A stretch of DNA of 64,000 bases from Diplocloster agilis (GCF_019042275.1 NZ_JAHQCW010000001.1:186001-250000), one strand, 5' to 3'; positions 14,432-22,891 are shown, counted from the first letter of the stretch. Numbers and translations: made by a program. Notes: generated by a model from the sequence alone, not told the origin.

Positions 14432-14567
14432 TTAGAAATCACTGCCACAATTCCTGCAATGCCACTGTTTCCCTAGATTGTGAGATCCCAAGCCAAATAA
14501 ATTAGCAGTAACCATTCTCTCACCAGTAGCACCAATCTTGCGCGTATTTTTGGAATGACAATAAATC
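14432..14567 (-). pseudogene. C-terminal fragment of the zinc-ribbon protein gene
   Basis: Nearly identical to 17930-18060, the last 45 or so codons of the intact minus-strand zinc-ribbon gene, including the terminal Cys-x2-Cys of 'WHCRNCGSDF'. It ends abruptly at 14567, where sequence switches to the leader of the helical tail-locus gene. No start codon remains. Confidence 0.75.
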
Positions 14568-14589
14568 GCAGAACAAAAAACCAAGTTTT

Positions 14590-14742
14590 AGACATTCTCA
14601 AATCAAATTATAAGGGAGGAATTTTTAATGAACGAAAGAAAATGAAGAACATTGTCAAAACTATGGATTATAATACCGTATACTGCTATCACCAGGATTA
14701 TACGTGATTTGTCCCTCAGGAACTCGTGGAAAATAAGGACGG
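14590..14742 (+). pseudogene. Decayed 5' end of the helical tail-locus gene
   Basis: Leader (AGACATTCTCAAA..., AAGGGAGGAAT) and first 40 codons match 16300-16450, with ATG at 14628, but the frame is broken early by an indel and stops (…AGAAAATGA…, …ACGTGATTT…). It then switches at about 14743 into intron 5' sequence. Not functional. Confidence 0.7.
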
Positions 14743-14826
14743 AGTGATGTGTACGAATTATTTTGAATAACAAGGACTTCCATAGTTAAATGACAGAATA
14801 AAGCATTGTGATAGATGCTCTCCCTT
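14743..14826 (+). pseudogene. Group I intron 5' fragment, copy C
   Basis: AGTGATGTGTACGA...CAAGGACTTCCATAGTTAAATGACAGA matches 17509-17580 of the complete intron (its segment between P1 and P3). The catalytic core is missing, and the next recognisable unit is the zinc-ribbon gene at 14874, as in the complete element. Confidence 0.6.
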
Positions 14827-14873
14827 TCAAAATAACTTGCTATTCTTAGAATTTAATTTTAGGATATAACTTC

Positions 14874-15269
14874 TTAAAAATAAGTATTACAATTACGGCA
14901 ATGCCATTTTTTACCGATCATCGGGGATCCCCCATCGAACAGTTGAAATGAAACCACTTTGTCTCCAAGACTGTTTTTTTCAATATAAGTCGATTGACAT
15001 TTAGGACATTTAAGCGTTTTATTTGCTGCTCTTGCATATTCAGCGAGTTGGTCATGTAAATCAGGGTCAAAGTTTGGACTATTTTTTATAAGATTAATTA
15101 CATTATACTTAATAGCCTCCTGTTCAATTAAAGGAAGCATATAATAATTTTTTGTTTTACAATTATATTCACTTAAATTACTATGACAACAAGGACAGAT
15201 ATCTTTCCCATTTTTATTCATTGAATACCAACCACACTTTGTACAATAATAGACCATGACATTGTTCAT
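14874..15269 (-). CDS. Double zinc-ribbon protein, AT-rich intron-associated cargo
   Basis: 131 aa from ATG at 15269, which has AAGGAG 6 nt upstream; the frame is open further upstream, but without a ribosome site. The N-terminus 'VYYCTKCGWYSMNKNGKDICPCC' is one zinc ribbon and the C-terminus 'LKCPKCQSTYIEKNS' ... 'KKWHCRNCNTYF' another, joined by a helical spacer. It is a paralogue of the protein at 17930-18358 (same layout, 'ENSPDFD/KNSPNFD' and 'GKxWHCRNC'). It opposes the tail genes and is much richer in A+T, suggesting acquired DNA. Both paralogues follow group I intron sequence. Function unknown; nucleic-acid or protein binding is likely. Confidence 0.75.
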   Translation of the reverse strand: MNNVMVYYCTKCGWYSMNKNGKDICPCCHSNLSEYNCKTKNYYMLPLIEQEAIKYNVINLIKNSPNFDPDLHDQLAEYARAANKTLKCPKCQSTYIEKNSLGDKVVSFQLFDGGSPMIGKKWHCRNCNTYF

Positions 15270-15587
15270 AGTATTCTCCTTATTTATTACTAAATAATAT
15301 TCTATAACTAAATTTATTATAAACAATTTTTGAAAATAAGAATAGCCTGATATTAGAAAACTTGGATCCTACAAATAGTTTCTCTTCATAATAGCTACAG
15401 CGAAGCTGAATGTATAGTAAAAACTTTAAGAATTGTATTATACTGCCATTAAGCTTGTGCAATATTTGATCATATCATGTCTCATTTCTCAAATATATAG
15501 GATATCACTTATTTGTATATAAGAACTTTCAGCCTAATTATCAACATAGTGATTAATATTTATATCTCTTACTTAATATAATAATAT
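15270..15587. other. AT-rich intergenic region
   Basis: About 320 bp between two minus-strand cargo genes. It is very A/T-rich, presumably holds the promoter of the zinc-ribbon gene, and shows no convincing gene, repeat or RNA. Confidence 0.4.
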
Positions 15588-16019
15588 TTAGTCTTCATTA
15601 ACTTCAATGTGGCCATATTTATTATTAAATTCTTCTAAGTACTCTAGTAATTCATCTTCTGCTTTTACATTCCACTTACCTTTTTCAGGGTTTTCTACTG
15701 TACCTATATTATTATAAACATGTGTTCCTAAATCATCGTAGGCGATTTTATGAAACTTTGTGGCTACAATTATGATATAATTTTTTGTGATTATATCAGT
15801 ATAGGCCGCTCCTGGCATACTAATTCTAGCATCATATAATATATTTTCCAATTGTTTAAAATTCTTTAACTCGTGATCGATACAAACTGGCGTATATATA
15901 TTAATCTCTTCATAATCTGTAAATACATGATTATTGATATAATAGTTATATGAAATCCCCACAATTATTACTATAAATGCTATCAACGTAACTAAAACTA
16001 TTTTTTGTTTTCTTTTCAT
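15588..16019 (-). CDS. Small membrane-anchored protein, AT-rich cargo
   Basis: 143 aa, start with GGGGGG about 6 nt upstream. 'MKRKQKIVLVTLIAFIVIIVGISYNYYINNH' is a basic N-terminus plus one membrane helix (about residues 7-27) or uncleaved signal; the remaining 110 residues would be outside the membrane and contain no Cys pairs beyond one Cys and 'YDDLGTHVYNNIGTVENPEKGKWNVKAEDELLEYLEEF'. Unknown family. Base composition and strand match the zinc-ribbon cargo, not the tail genes. It could be a resident accessory gene brought in with the intron element. Confidence 0.65.
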   Translation of the reverse strand: MKRKQKIVLVTLIAFIVIIVGISYNYYINNHVFTDYEEINIYTPVCIDHELKNFKQLENILYDARISMPGAAYTDIITKNYIIIVATKFHKIAYDDLGTHVYNNIGTVENPEKGKWNVKAEDELLEYLEEFNNKYGHIEVNED

Positions 16020-16252
16020 AAATTCCCCCCCTTATTTCGTTAATTTATTATAACATATTTCTACCAAACTACAATATATCTTGAAACACAGCTCATCCCT
16101 CCATACCCCATTTAATTATATTCATTTTAGGCATAAGGGCTTAGAAGAAGGAAATTGAAATTTGTATTAAACTTTGAAAATAATGAAACTCATGACATCC
16201 ACTTAGCTCTAGTTACAGTCAACCTTTTTATCTATTCAAAATAGACAACAAT

Positions 16253-16277
16253 CTGGCATTTCGCTTCGGCGAAACCA
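16253..16277. terminator. UUCG-tetraloop hairpin
   Basis: CTGG-ca-TTTCGC-ttcg-GCGAAA-CCAG: ten base pairs with a two-base bulge and an extra-stable UUCG loop, followed by TTTATATA. It lies 59 nt before the start of the helical tail-locus gene and is probably a terminator or leader hairpin; the rest of 16020-16335 shows no gene. Confidence 0.5.
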
Positions 16278-16335
16278 GTTTATATAGATTGAATGTTTCA
16301 GACATTCTCAAACCAAATTACAAGGAGGAATTTTA

Positions 16336-17008
16336 ATGAACAAAACAGAAATGAAGAACATTGTCAAAAATACGGATTACAATACCGTATACTGCTATCA
16401 TCAGGATCATGCGGGATTTGTCCCGCAGGAACTCGTGGAAAATGCGGACTTTAGTGAACATTGTATTCCGGCCATTTGATTTTGCCACGCTGGCGGCAGT
16501 GTCGGAGAAGATTGCGGAAGTCGTCGTGCCGGAGGACGGCGGATATCATCCGGAGATCCGGGATCTGCTGGTGTTGTACTATGTGTTGAGTCTCTCTGCA
16601 AATGTGAAGCTTGGAGAGTTTGATGCGGAGGAAATGTACCGGTGCAGTCTTTCTCCGATTGGAAAACTGGTTCTTACACAGATGAATACCATTGGTTTCC
16701 TGCAGCGGCTGGAGGCTCTGTGCGATCAGAAGATCGAGTATAGGAAATCAATGGCGCTGAAGGGGAAAGATGGATTTGCACAGTTGATGGAGGCGCTGGT
16801 GGACCGGGCGAAGGCTGGGGATTTCAGCTGGATGCAGCAGGTTGGCGAAGCCGGACGGATTGGCAGCGGTAATGGGGCTGGAACTATCGTGGCTGACAAC
16901 GCGGCCAAGGATGACAGAAAGGATTCTGAAAAGATGAGTCCTGATGTGGCTGTCGGATCGGATTCTAATGTGATGGATCGATTGGACGGGAAAGGTGTGG
17001 TGGCATAG
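16336..17008 (+). pseudogene. Helical tail-locus gene with a frameshift
   Basis: AAGGAGG precedes ATG at 16336, giving 'MNKTEMKNIVKNTDYNTVYC' and on to '...FVPQELVENADF' before a stop near 16478. The adjoining frame continues the protein: 'VNIVFRPFDFATLAAVSEKIAEV' through to 17008 (about 180 aa, helical). Removing the A at 16453 (GACTTT-A-GTGAAC) joins both into one frame as '...NADFVNIVFRPF...'. So there is either a one-base insertion or a programmed +1 shift. It stands directly before the tape measure gene, the usual place of tail assembly chaperones, which do use frameshifting, but no classical slippery sequence is seen. Partial duplicates at 14193 and 14590. Confidence 0.6.
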
Positions 17009-17107
17009 AATGGGCTTGACTTTTATAGTCAGGCTCCATAACAGGTATTGTGAAGGTTATTCCGGTAGTTTGGAGGAGTGCCGGAATGACGAAAGGAGTG
17101 ATTATAT

Positions 17108-17482
17108 ATGAGTGAAAATACAGATAACATGGTTACTGTTGGCCTGGATACTTCCAGGATCAGAGGTGACCTGAATGAAATACAGAATTATTTGAATCGG
17201 AATCCTGTAAAATTGAGTTATACATTGGATAAGAGTTCGCTGAAAAAAACGGTGGATCAGTTATCGGCACAGATTTCTAAGAATTTGAAAATTGAAAAGA
17301 TTTCTGTGGATACGGGGAAGGTGAATAGTTCTGTTGGGGGAGCGCTAAAGAGTATTAAAGATATGACTTCAAGTTCCCTGAAATCAATGGTAGCAGGAAT
17401 TGGCACCGGAGGTGTTACTTCACTTACCGATGCAATCACAAGCAGTGGTAGGGCCAAAATTTGCTGTTTTGCCCTTTCTTAA
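17108..17482 (+). CDS. Tape measure protein, N-terminal exon
   Basis: 124 codons, start with AAAGGAG 9 nt upstream. 'MVTVGLDTSRIRGDLNEIQNYLNRNPVKLSYTLDKSSLKKTVDQLSAQI' is the typical beginning of Clostridia tape measure proteins. It reaches only residue 124 ('...ICCFALS') and then stops at TAA 17480-17482, far too short for a tape measure. The stop is made by the first bases of a group I intron-like sequence whose guide (GGGAAG, 17497-17502) pairs with the last six exon bases CTTTCT (17474-17479) ending in a U-G pair. The remaining protein is encoded from about 18419 in the same frame. Confidence 0.75.
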   Translation: MSENTDNMVTVGLDTSRIRGDLNEIQNYLNRNPVKLSYTLDKSSLKKTVDQLSAQISKNLKIEKISVDTGKVNSSVGGALKSIKDMTSSSLKSMVAGIGTGGVTSLTDAITSSGRAKICCFALS

Positions 17483-17925
17483 TTAAATATGCCACTGGGA
17501 AGTTTAGCAGTGATGTGTACGAGCTGGTTGATTTATCATATTGTAAAACAGCAAGGACTTCCGTAGTTAAATGACAGAAATGGAACATGGTTGATCCCAT
17601 GTTCTCCCATTCATAATTATGGGACGGGAATATCCGGCAAACCTTGGATACTAAATCATAATGGCAACCTTATGATGGCAATAGCGAAAGCTAACGGTAT
17701 AGTAAAAATTCCATTGGTTTGGACAATCCGCAGCCGACAGTTCTTTATGAGAACTAGGTTCATCGAGTATCAGGGTCAGGTGGAATACTATTTTGTATTT
17801 CATCAAGGTGTACTCAGGGCTATGGGGCAGCACACGCTCTATAAAAATTATGAGCCCGTCTCTATCAGCGGGCTTGTGTGTCGTTATGTTATGACAGCAT
17901 AAAATCGGTAGAATAACATTATACA
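17480..17925 (+). ncRNA. Group I intron (catalytic core) interrupting the tape measure gene
   Basis: P1: CTTTCT/GGGAAG with terminal U-G at the exon end. Q-like element GGACAATCCGCAGCC (17721-17735). P6 hairpin AGTTCT/AGAACT (17739-17755). R-like GTTCATCGAGTA (17758-17769). P8 stem TGGAATAC/GTATTTCA (17781-17802). S-like AAGGTGTACTC (17805-17815). P7 pairs GAGTA (17765-17769) with TACTC (17811-17815); relative to the usual GACTA/TAGTC this is a compensated C-G to G-C swap. P3 may be TTGATCC (17591-17597) with GGGTCAG (17773-17779), less certain. P9-like hairpin AGCCCG/CGGGCT follows. The 3' splice site probably lies beyond the antisense gene, near 18418. No homing endonuclease or transposase is present. 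Confidence 0.7.
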
Positions 17926-17929
17926 TTTG

Positions 17930-18358
17930 TTAGAAATCACTGCCACAATTCCTGCAATGCCACTGTTTCCCTAGATTCTGTGATCCCAAGCCAAATAAAT
18001 TAGCAGTAACCATTCTCTCACCTGCACCGATCTTGCGCGTATTTTTGGAATGGCAATAAGGGCATTTTACTTCTACCTTATTTCTACACATTTTCCTTAT
18101 GGACTCCTCATTATATCTTTTCTCTTCCTCTAATCTCCTATTACGTAATTTAAGATCAAAATCAGGACTATTTTCAATAATTTCTTGAACATATGAAAAT
18201 AATCGCTTCTGTTCTTCTTTCGGAAGATCAAAAAATTCAATCGTTTGGCAATCATATTTTTTTAATATCGATTGGCAAAATGGACAAGTATCTCTACGTG
18301 GAACAGAAAACCATCCGCATTTTGTACAATAATAAATATAGTCGTTTAATTCTATCAT
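17930..18358 (-). CDS. Double zinc-ribbon protein encoded antisense within the intron element
   Basis: 142 aa from ATG at 18358, with AAAGGAGAG 9 nt upstream; TATAAT-like sequence (minus strand, near 18385) could be its -10. N-terminal ribbon 'YYCTKCGWFSVPRRDTCPFC', C-terminal ribbon 'VKCPYCHSKNTRKIG' ... 'KQWHCRNCGSDF', helical spacer with 'LPKEEQKRLFSYVQEI'. Paralogue of 14874-15269 and source of the fragment 14432-14567. It lies between the intron core and the resumption of the tape measure frame, on the opposite strand, so it occupies the position where other introns carry homing genes. It has no endonuclease motif that I can see; function unknown. Confidence 0.75.
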   Translation of the reverse strand: MIELNDYIYYCTKCGWFSVPRRDTCPFCQSILKKYDCQTIEFFDLPKEEQKRLFSYVQEIIENSPDFDLKLRNRRLEEEKRYNEESIRKMCRNKVEVKCPYCHSKNTRKIGAGERMVTANLFGLGSQNLGKQWHCRNCGSDF

Positions 18359-18415
18359 ATTTATCACTCTCCTTTTATTAATTATATCATTAATTATATT
18401 TTTTACAACAGCGAT

Positions 18416-21400
18416 ATGAATAGCCCGATATTTAGACAACAGCAGGATCCAATTACAAAAGAATCAATTTTACAAGGAGTTCAGGTTGATTCTCTTATTA
18501 AAACTTATAAAAATTTAACGAATTCTGGAGATGTCGTAAGTTTTTCCAAATGGAAAGAAGCACTTCCGTCAGACCAATTAAAAAATATTATTTCAGACGT
18601 TCAATTAGGTAAAAAAAATATACAAGAACTATCATCATACATTGATACCTACACCTCAGCAGCTAGTAATTTAGGAACCGCTATTGATTTTACCACAGTA
18701 AAAACCACTCTGCTTAACTCAGCATTAAATGCAGGAATATATGCTGCTGTTACTGTCGCAATAAATCTACTGGTCACCGCATGGGATCAATTTAATGTAA
18801 CAGTTGCAGAGGTCCAGGCAAATATTGATAATCTAAATTCCAAGCTGGGTCAGTTAACCAATTCAAGAAATGCATTAATAGAAAAGCGTAATATTTCTGG
18901 TCTATCTGCATCAGAGAGCGCACATCTTAAAGCACTTGAATCTGAAATAAAATACAACAAAGAATTATTAGAATTAGAAGAGGCAAAATACTATAAAAAT
19001 TTAGTAGGAACTAATATCTCCGACAACTTTGATAGTGGCAGCATAAAAAAAGCCATCTTCGATGAAGTAACACCATCTTTGAGAAATAGAGACAATTTCA
19101 TTAGTCTTAGTACAAAAGCTAACCTCGATCTTTCATCTCTGCGATCATACGAAGAAGAGATTAATTACATTAAAACTAACATGGAACATCTATCTAAAGG
19201 TTCCTATGAGTATACACAACAACAGACTCGTTTAAATTATTTATATTCTGAACAAGCGAAAACCATGAAATCTCTATCCGGTGTATACGACCAACTTAAT
19301 CAGAAAAAAAATCTCTTTGTTAATTATGCCGATCAAATAAATGAAGCTATCGTAAGCGGAAAACTATCTGGATCCAGCTTGAAAGAGGCTCAGGAAAGAT
19401 TAGCGCAAGTAAATGGAATGATTAAAGTTGTGGACGATCTCATGAAATCATCTGTAGATTATGTCACTGAGTCAAATGCAAGTGCCTCTACATTAGCATC
19501 CAGATTTCTCAATATTTCCGAAAATGACTTTGAAAATAATTTTTCTATTCAGGAAAGAGAGATCCTGGCCACTATTGTCATTCCAAGCAATGCAACCGAA
19601 GAAGAAGTCAAAAAAGCAATTGCTGAAGCCCAAGAAATTGCTAATGGCAATAAAATTAAGCTTAGTTTTACCGAAGAAGAAAATGGGGCTATTGATAATT
19701 ATCAATCCTCTATCTCAATATTGCAAAAGGCACTCGTCAAAGTAAAGTCCAGAGATCTGAAGCCTGACGAATACATTGACCTCATTCAGCAGTTTCCATC
19801 ATTACAAGAAAATACCAAAGATCTTGACGCTGCTTTGGAGGAATTAATCGATTCTCAGTTAACAACATTAAGGGATATACTTGGTGAAAATATTTCACCC
19901 GAACTAAGCGATGCCTTATCTAACATGGCCACTGATGCTAAAATTGATACAGATAATATTACCGAAAGTCTTTCTTCTTTAAAAGATGCTTATTCATACT
20001 TATCTGAAAATCCCGGGGATTTATCCTCCGAAAGTATCTCTTCTCTTGAGGATACTTTCGGAAGTTTATCTGGCTACGAAGGTTTCCTATCCGTTATATC
20101 TGATGGAACTGCTACTATTGAAGAGGTTCAAAATGCCTTTAATAGCCTCACAAATGAATATTTAAACCAACAGGGTATCTTAAATGATTTAGATTTAGCA
20201 AATGCAGACTATCTTGCTGGTAAATTAACAGAACTTGGGATCGCAAATGCCTATGAAGTTGTCTTATCTTCCCTAGGCATTTCAGAGCAGGAATACGCAC
20301 AGATAAAAGCAATATGTAACCAGCAGGGTATTGATTTCAGCAACATTACATATGACGAAATACAAGCACTGTTAACTGAGGCAAATGTCTCTGATACCGC
20401 ACAGCAATCCTTGTACTACTACGCATTACAAAAAGCACTTTCCAGTGAAAATCCACTGAATACTGTAGAAGATATCAATAATATTATTCAGCTAATTACT
20501 GCCTTGGGCGGGGCAACCAGCGCACTTACAGGTTATAAGGAAGCTAAAGAATCCGGTAATATCTTTGCTGAAACAATGTATATATTACCAGCTATTGTTG
20601 AGGCAAATACTGCACTTGATAAAGCCAAGAAATCTTTACCCCAAGCCCCAACTGTTCCTATGAAACTAGATTTCGATGCCGAATCCTTCAAGAAGAGTGC
20701 CACTTCTGCTAACAATACTGCTCAAAGAATCGGTGATTCAGTTAAAAATACAACTGACACTGTAAAAGACGCTGTTGCCGAAGCCAAAAAAGCTCTCGAT
20801 GAATTAATGCAAAAATTTGATGAGTTGGGTAAAGGCCACGATCTTCGTCTAAGTCTTTTCACTGACCGCGATGACAAAATTCAGGATTCCATTAAATTAT
20901 TAGAGTCTCAAGGCAACCTAGTTGGAAAAGCCTTCTATGAGCAATTAATAAATTCCCAAAACAAACAGATTCAGATACTAACCCAAAAGCGATCCGATCT
21001 CGAAAACTACCTGAACGAGAGCGTTTCCTCCGGTAAGATTGAAGTCGGAACCGAACAATGGTTTAAAATGACTCAAGCCGTCGAAGACACCAAAGACGAA
21101 ATTATGAAATGCACCACCAACGTCGAAGATTTTCAGAATAAGATCAATGAACTACACTGGAAACAATTCGACAAATTCATAGACCGTCTGGAAGGCTTAG
21201 ACAGCGAGATCAGCAATATTACGGATATCCTCTCAAAAAAAGATCTGGTAGAGGAAGATACCGGAGAATGGACAAAAGAAGGGCTCACCTCCCTTGCCAT
21301 GTATGGCGAAGCCTACGAGCTGGCGATCTTCCGCGCTCAGCAGTACAGCCAGGAGATCCAAAACCTGAGTGAAGCATACCAGAGAGGCGAGTATTCCACC

Positions 21401-22807
21401 TTAGAGTATCAGGAAAAACTTCAGGAACTGCAGGATAAGCAATGGGATTCTATCAAGGCCTCTCAGGCAGCCAAAGAAGGGATCATTGAATTAAATAAGA
21501 CGAGAGTCGATGCCATCAAAAAGGGCATCGAAAAAGAAATCAGTGCTACCGAAGAACTGATCAATAAGAAAAAAGAAGCTCTGGATATAGAAAAAGATGC
21601 TCACGATTTTCAAAATACTGTTGCAGAAAAACAGGAGGAGATATACAAACTTCAAAAACAGTTAAATGGACTTTCTGCCGATGATTCCCAGGAAGCTGCT
21701 GCTAAGAAAAAGAAGATACAGTCACAATTAACAGATAAACAAAAAGAACTCGACGAGATATATTATGATGAATCTGTTGATCAGCAGAAAGCTGCACTTG
21801 ATACTGAACTTGAAAATTACAAAGCGGATCAGGAAAATAAAATTACCCTTCTTGAAGAATCTCTGACCAATGAAGAAGAACTTATTAAAACCAGTCTCCA
21901 AACTGTTCAGGACAATCATACAGCGGTATATGACACCCTTACACAGCTAGGTAATGAGTATGGTATTAAACTATCCGCCGCTATAATTAATCCATGGACA
22001 GAAAGTTCAGGTGCTCTGGCAGATTTTACAACATTATTTGATGAAAAAAAGAGCCATTTTACTACAGAATTAGGAAATCTAGGAAAAGATTTCGAAGCAC
22101 TCGGTAATAAAGCGGATGAAGCTGCTCAGAAAATTCTGAATATGTTTAATCAAATAGATCAAGAATACAAGCCGATAGATACGTCACCAAGTTCTTCAGG
22201 GTCTCAAGCTGATAAATCAGATAAATCAAATAACTCTACTGGCGGGGGATCTAAAAAGAAACCGAAATATAAAGTATTTACTATATTAGGGAATGAAGTC
22301 AATACTGGAGAAAACTTTCAGACATTGGCTGAAGCCGTAGCATGGGTGACATCTGCTACTGGTAAAGATTACTACAAACAAAATAATTATTATGTAAAAA
22401 AACTAGCCAAGGGCACCCGTCACGCCTCCGCCGGCCTGGCCCTAGTCAATGAGCAAGGCACCGAAGCCATCTTCTCCAAAACCCCAACCGGCTCTTTCCA
22501 TCTCATGAACGAGGGCGATCAGGTATTCACCAAGCAGCAGACCGACAATCTCTACCGTCTCTCCACCGCTGCCCCTTCTCTTCTTCTGTCCGCCATTGCT
22601 TCTCCCGCTCTACCTGGAACCGGAGCATCTCTCCAGCAGCACGCCAACTCCCCGACCAACATTGACATCAAATGTCCCGTATACATCCAGGGCAGCGTAG
22701 ACAACCAGAATATTAAGAAAATTCAAAAACAGATAGACCATTCAATCCTCAAAGCAGTAGGACAAATAAATCAATCTATGTACAAATCAGGCGTCAGAAA
22801 AGTATAA
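18416..22807 (+). CDS. Tape measure protein, main part
   Basis: About 1463 codons in the same frame as 17108-17479. There is no ribosome binding site before the first ATG (18416), so independent translation is unlikely; joining codon 124 of the first exon to AAT at 18419 (after G18418) keeps the frame. The protein has a hydrophobic patch 'LNAGIYAAVTVAINLLVTAW' near residue 105, long coiled coils (about residues 780-1200), and a Gly/Ser/Lys linker before a C-terminal region 'KGTRHASAGLALVNEQGTEAIF' shared by many tape measures. With the first exon it makes about 1590 aa, which would set a tail of roughly siphovirus length. The first 2.7 kb are clearly more A/T-rich than the end, so it is mosaic. 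Confidence 0.8.
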   Translation: MNSPIFRQQQDPITKESILQGVQVDSLIKTYKNLTNSGDVVSFSKWKEALPSDQLKNIISDVQLGKKNIQELSSYIDTYTSAASNLGTAIDFTTVKTTLLNSALNAGIYAAVTVAINLLVTAWDQFNVTVAEVQANIDNLNSKLGQLTNSRNALIEKRNISGLSASESAHLKALESEIKYNKELLELEEAKYYKNLVGTNISDNFDSGSIKKAIFDEVTPSLRNRDNFISLSTKANLDLSSLRSYEEEINYIKTNMEHLSKGSYEYTQQQTRLNYLYSEQAKTMKSLSGVYDQLNQKKNLFVNYADQINEAIVSGKLSGSSLKEAQERLAQVNGMIKVVDDLMKSSVDYVTESNASASTLASRFLNISENDFENNFSIQEREILATIVIPSNATEEEVKKAIAEAQEIANGNKIKLSFTEEENGAIDNYQSSISILQKALVKVKSRDLKPDEYIDLIQQFPSLQENTKDLDAALEELIDSQLTTLRDILGENISPELSDALSNMATDAKIDTDNITESLSSLKDAYSYLSENPGDLSSESISSLEDTFGSLSGYEGFLSVISDGTATIEEVQNAFNSLTNEYLNQQGILNDLDLANADYLAGKLTELGIANAYEVVLSSLGISEQEYAQIKAICNQQGIDFSNITYDEIQALLTEANVSDTAQQSLYYYALQKALSSENPLNTVEDINNIIQLITALGGATSALTGYKEAKESGNIFAETMYILPAIVEANTALDKAKKSLPQAPTVPMKLDFDAESFKKSATSANNTAQRIGDSVKNTTDTVKDAVAEAKKALDELMQKFDELGKGHDLRLSLFTDRDDKIQDSIKLLESQGNLVGKAFYEQLINSQNKQIQILTQKRSDLENYLNESVSSGKIEVGTEQWFKMTQAVEDTKDEIMKCTTNVEDFQNKINELHWKQFDKFIDRLEGLDSEISNITDILSKKDLVEEDTGEWTKEGLTSLAMYGEAYELAIFRAQQYSQEIQNLSEAYQRGEYSTLEYQEKLQELQDKQWDSIKASQAAKEGIIELNKTRVDAIKKGIEKEISATEELINKKKEALDIEKDAHDFQNTVAEKQEEIYKLQKQLNGLSADDSQEAAAKKKKIQSQLTDKQKELDEIYYDESVDQQKAALDTELENYKADQENKITLLEESLTNEEELIKTSLQTVQDNHTAVYDTLTQLGNEYGIKLSAAIINPWTESSGALADFTTLFDEKKSHFTTELGNLGKDFEALGNKADEAAQKILNMFNQIDQEYKPIDTSPSSSGSQADKSDKSNNSTGGGSKKKPKYKVFTILGNEVNTGENFQTLAEAVAWVTSATGKDYYKQNNYYVKKLAKGTRHASAGLALVNEQGTEAIFSKTPTGSFHLMNEGDQVFTKQQTDNLYRLSTAAPSLLLSAIASPALPGTGASLQQHANSPTNIDIKCPVYIQGSVDNQNIKKIQKQIDHSILKAVGQINQSMYKSGVRKV

Positions 22808-22819
22808 AATCTAAATCCG

Positions 22820-22891
22820 GGACATGTCCGTTTTAATATGGACATGTCCCAAACTGTTTTGGACATGTCCCAAATCAATCTGGACATGTCC
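22820..22891. repeat. Four phased copies of the palindrome GGACATGTCC
   Basis: Copies start at 22820, 22840, 22861 and 22882, so centres are 20-21 bp apart, two helical turns. They fill the gap between the tape measure and Dit genes. Spacers are unrelated A/T-rich sequence. This is a typical arrangement for cooperative binding of a dimeric protein; no partner is known. Confidence 0.8.

Noticed and set aside
17591-17902. 103-aa plus-strand open frame
   Set aside because: It lies entirely over the group I intron core and has no ribosome binding site; it is open by chance.
17480-18420. IStron or ordinary insertion sequence
   Set aside because: No TnpA/TnpB or DDE transposase, no terminal inverted repeats or target duplication seen; the intron core explains the 5' half better.
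22820-22891. CRISPR array
   Set aside because: Repeats are only 10 bp, palindromic and spaced by 10-11 bp; no cas genes.
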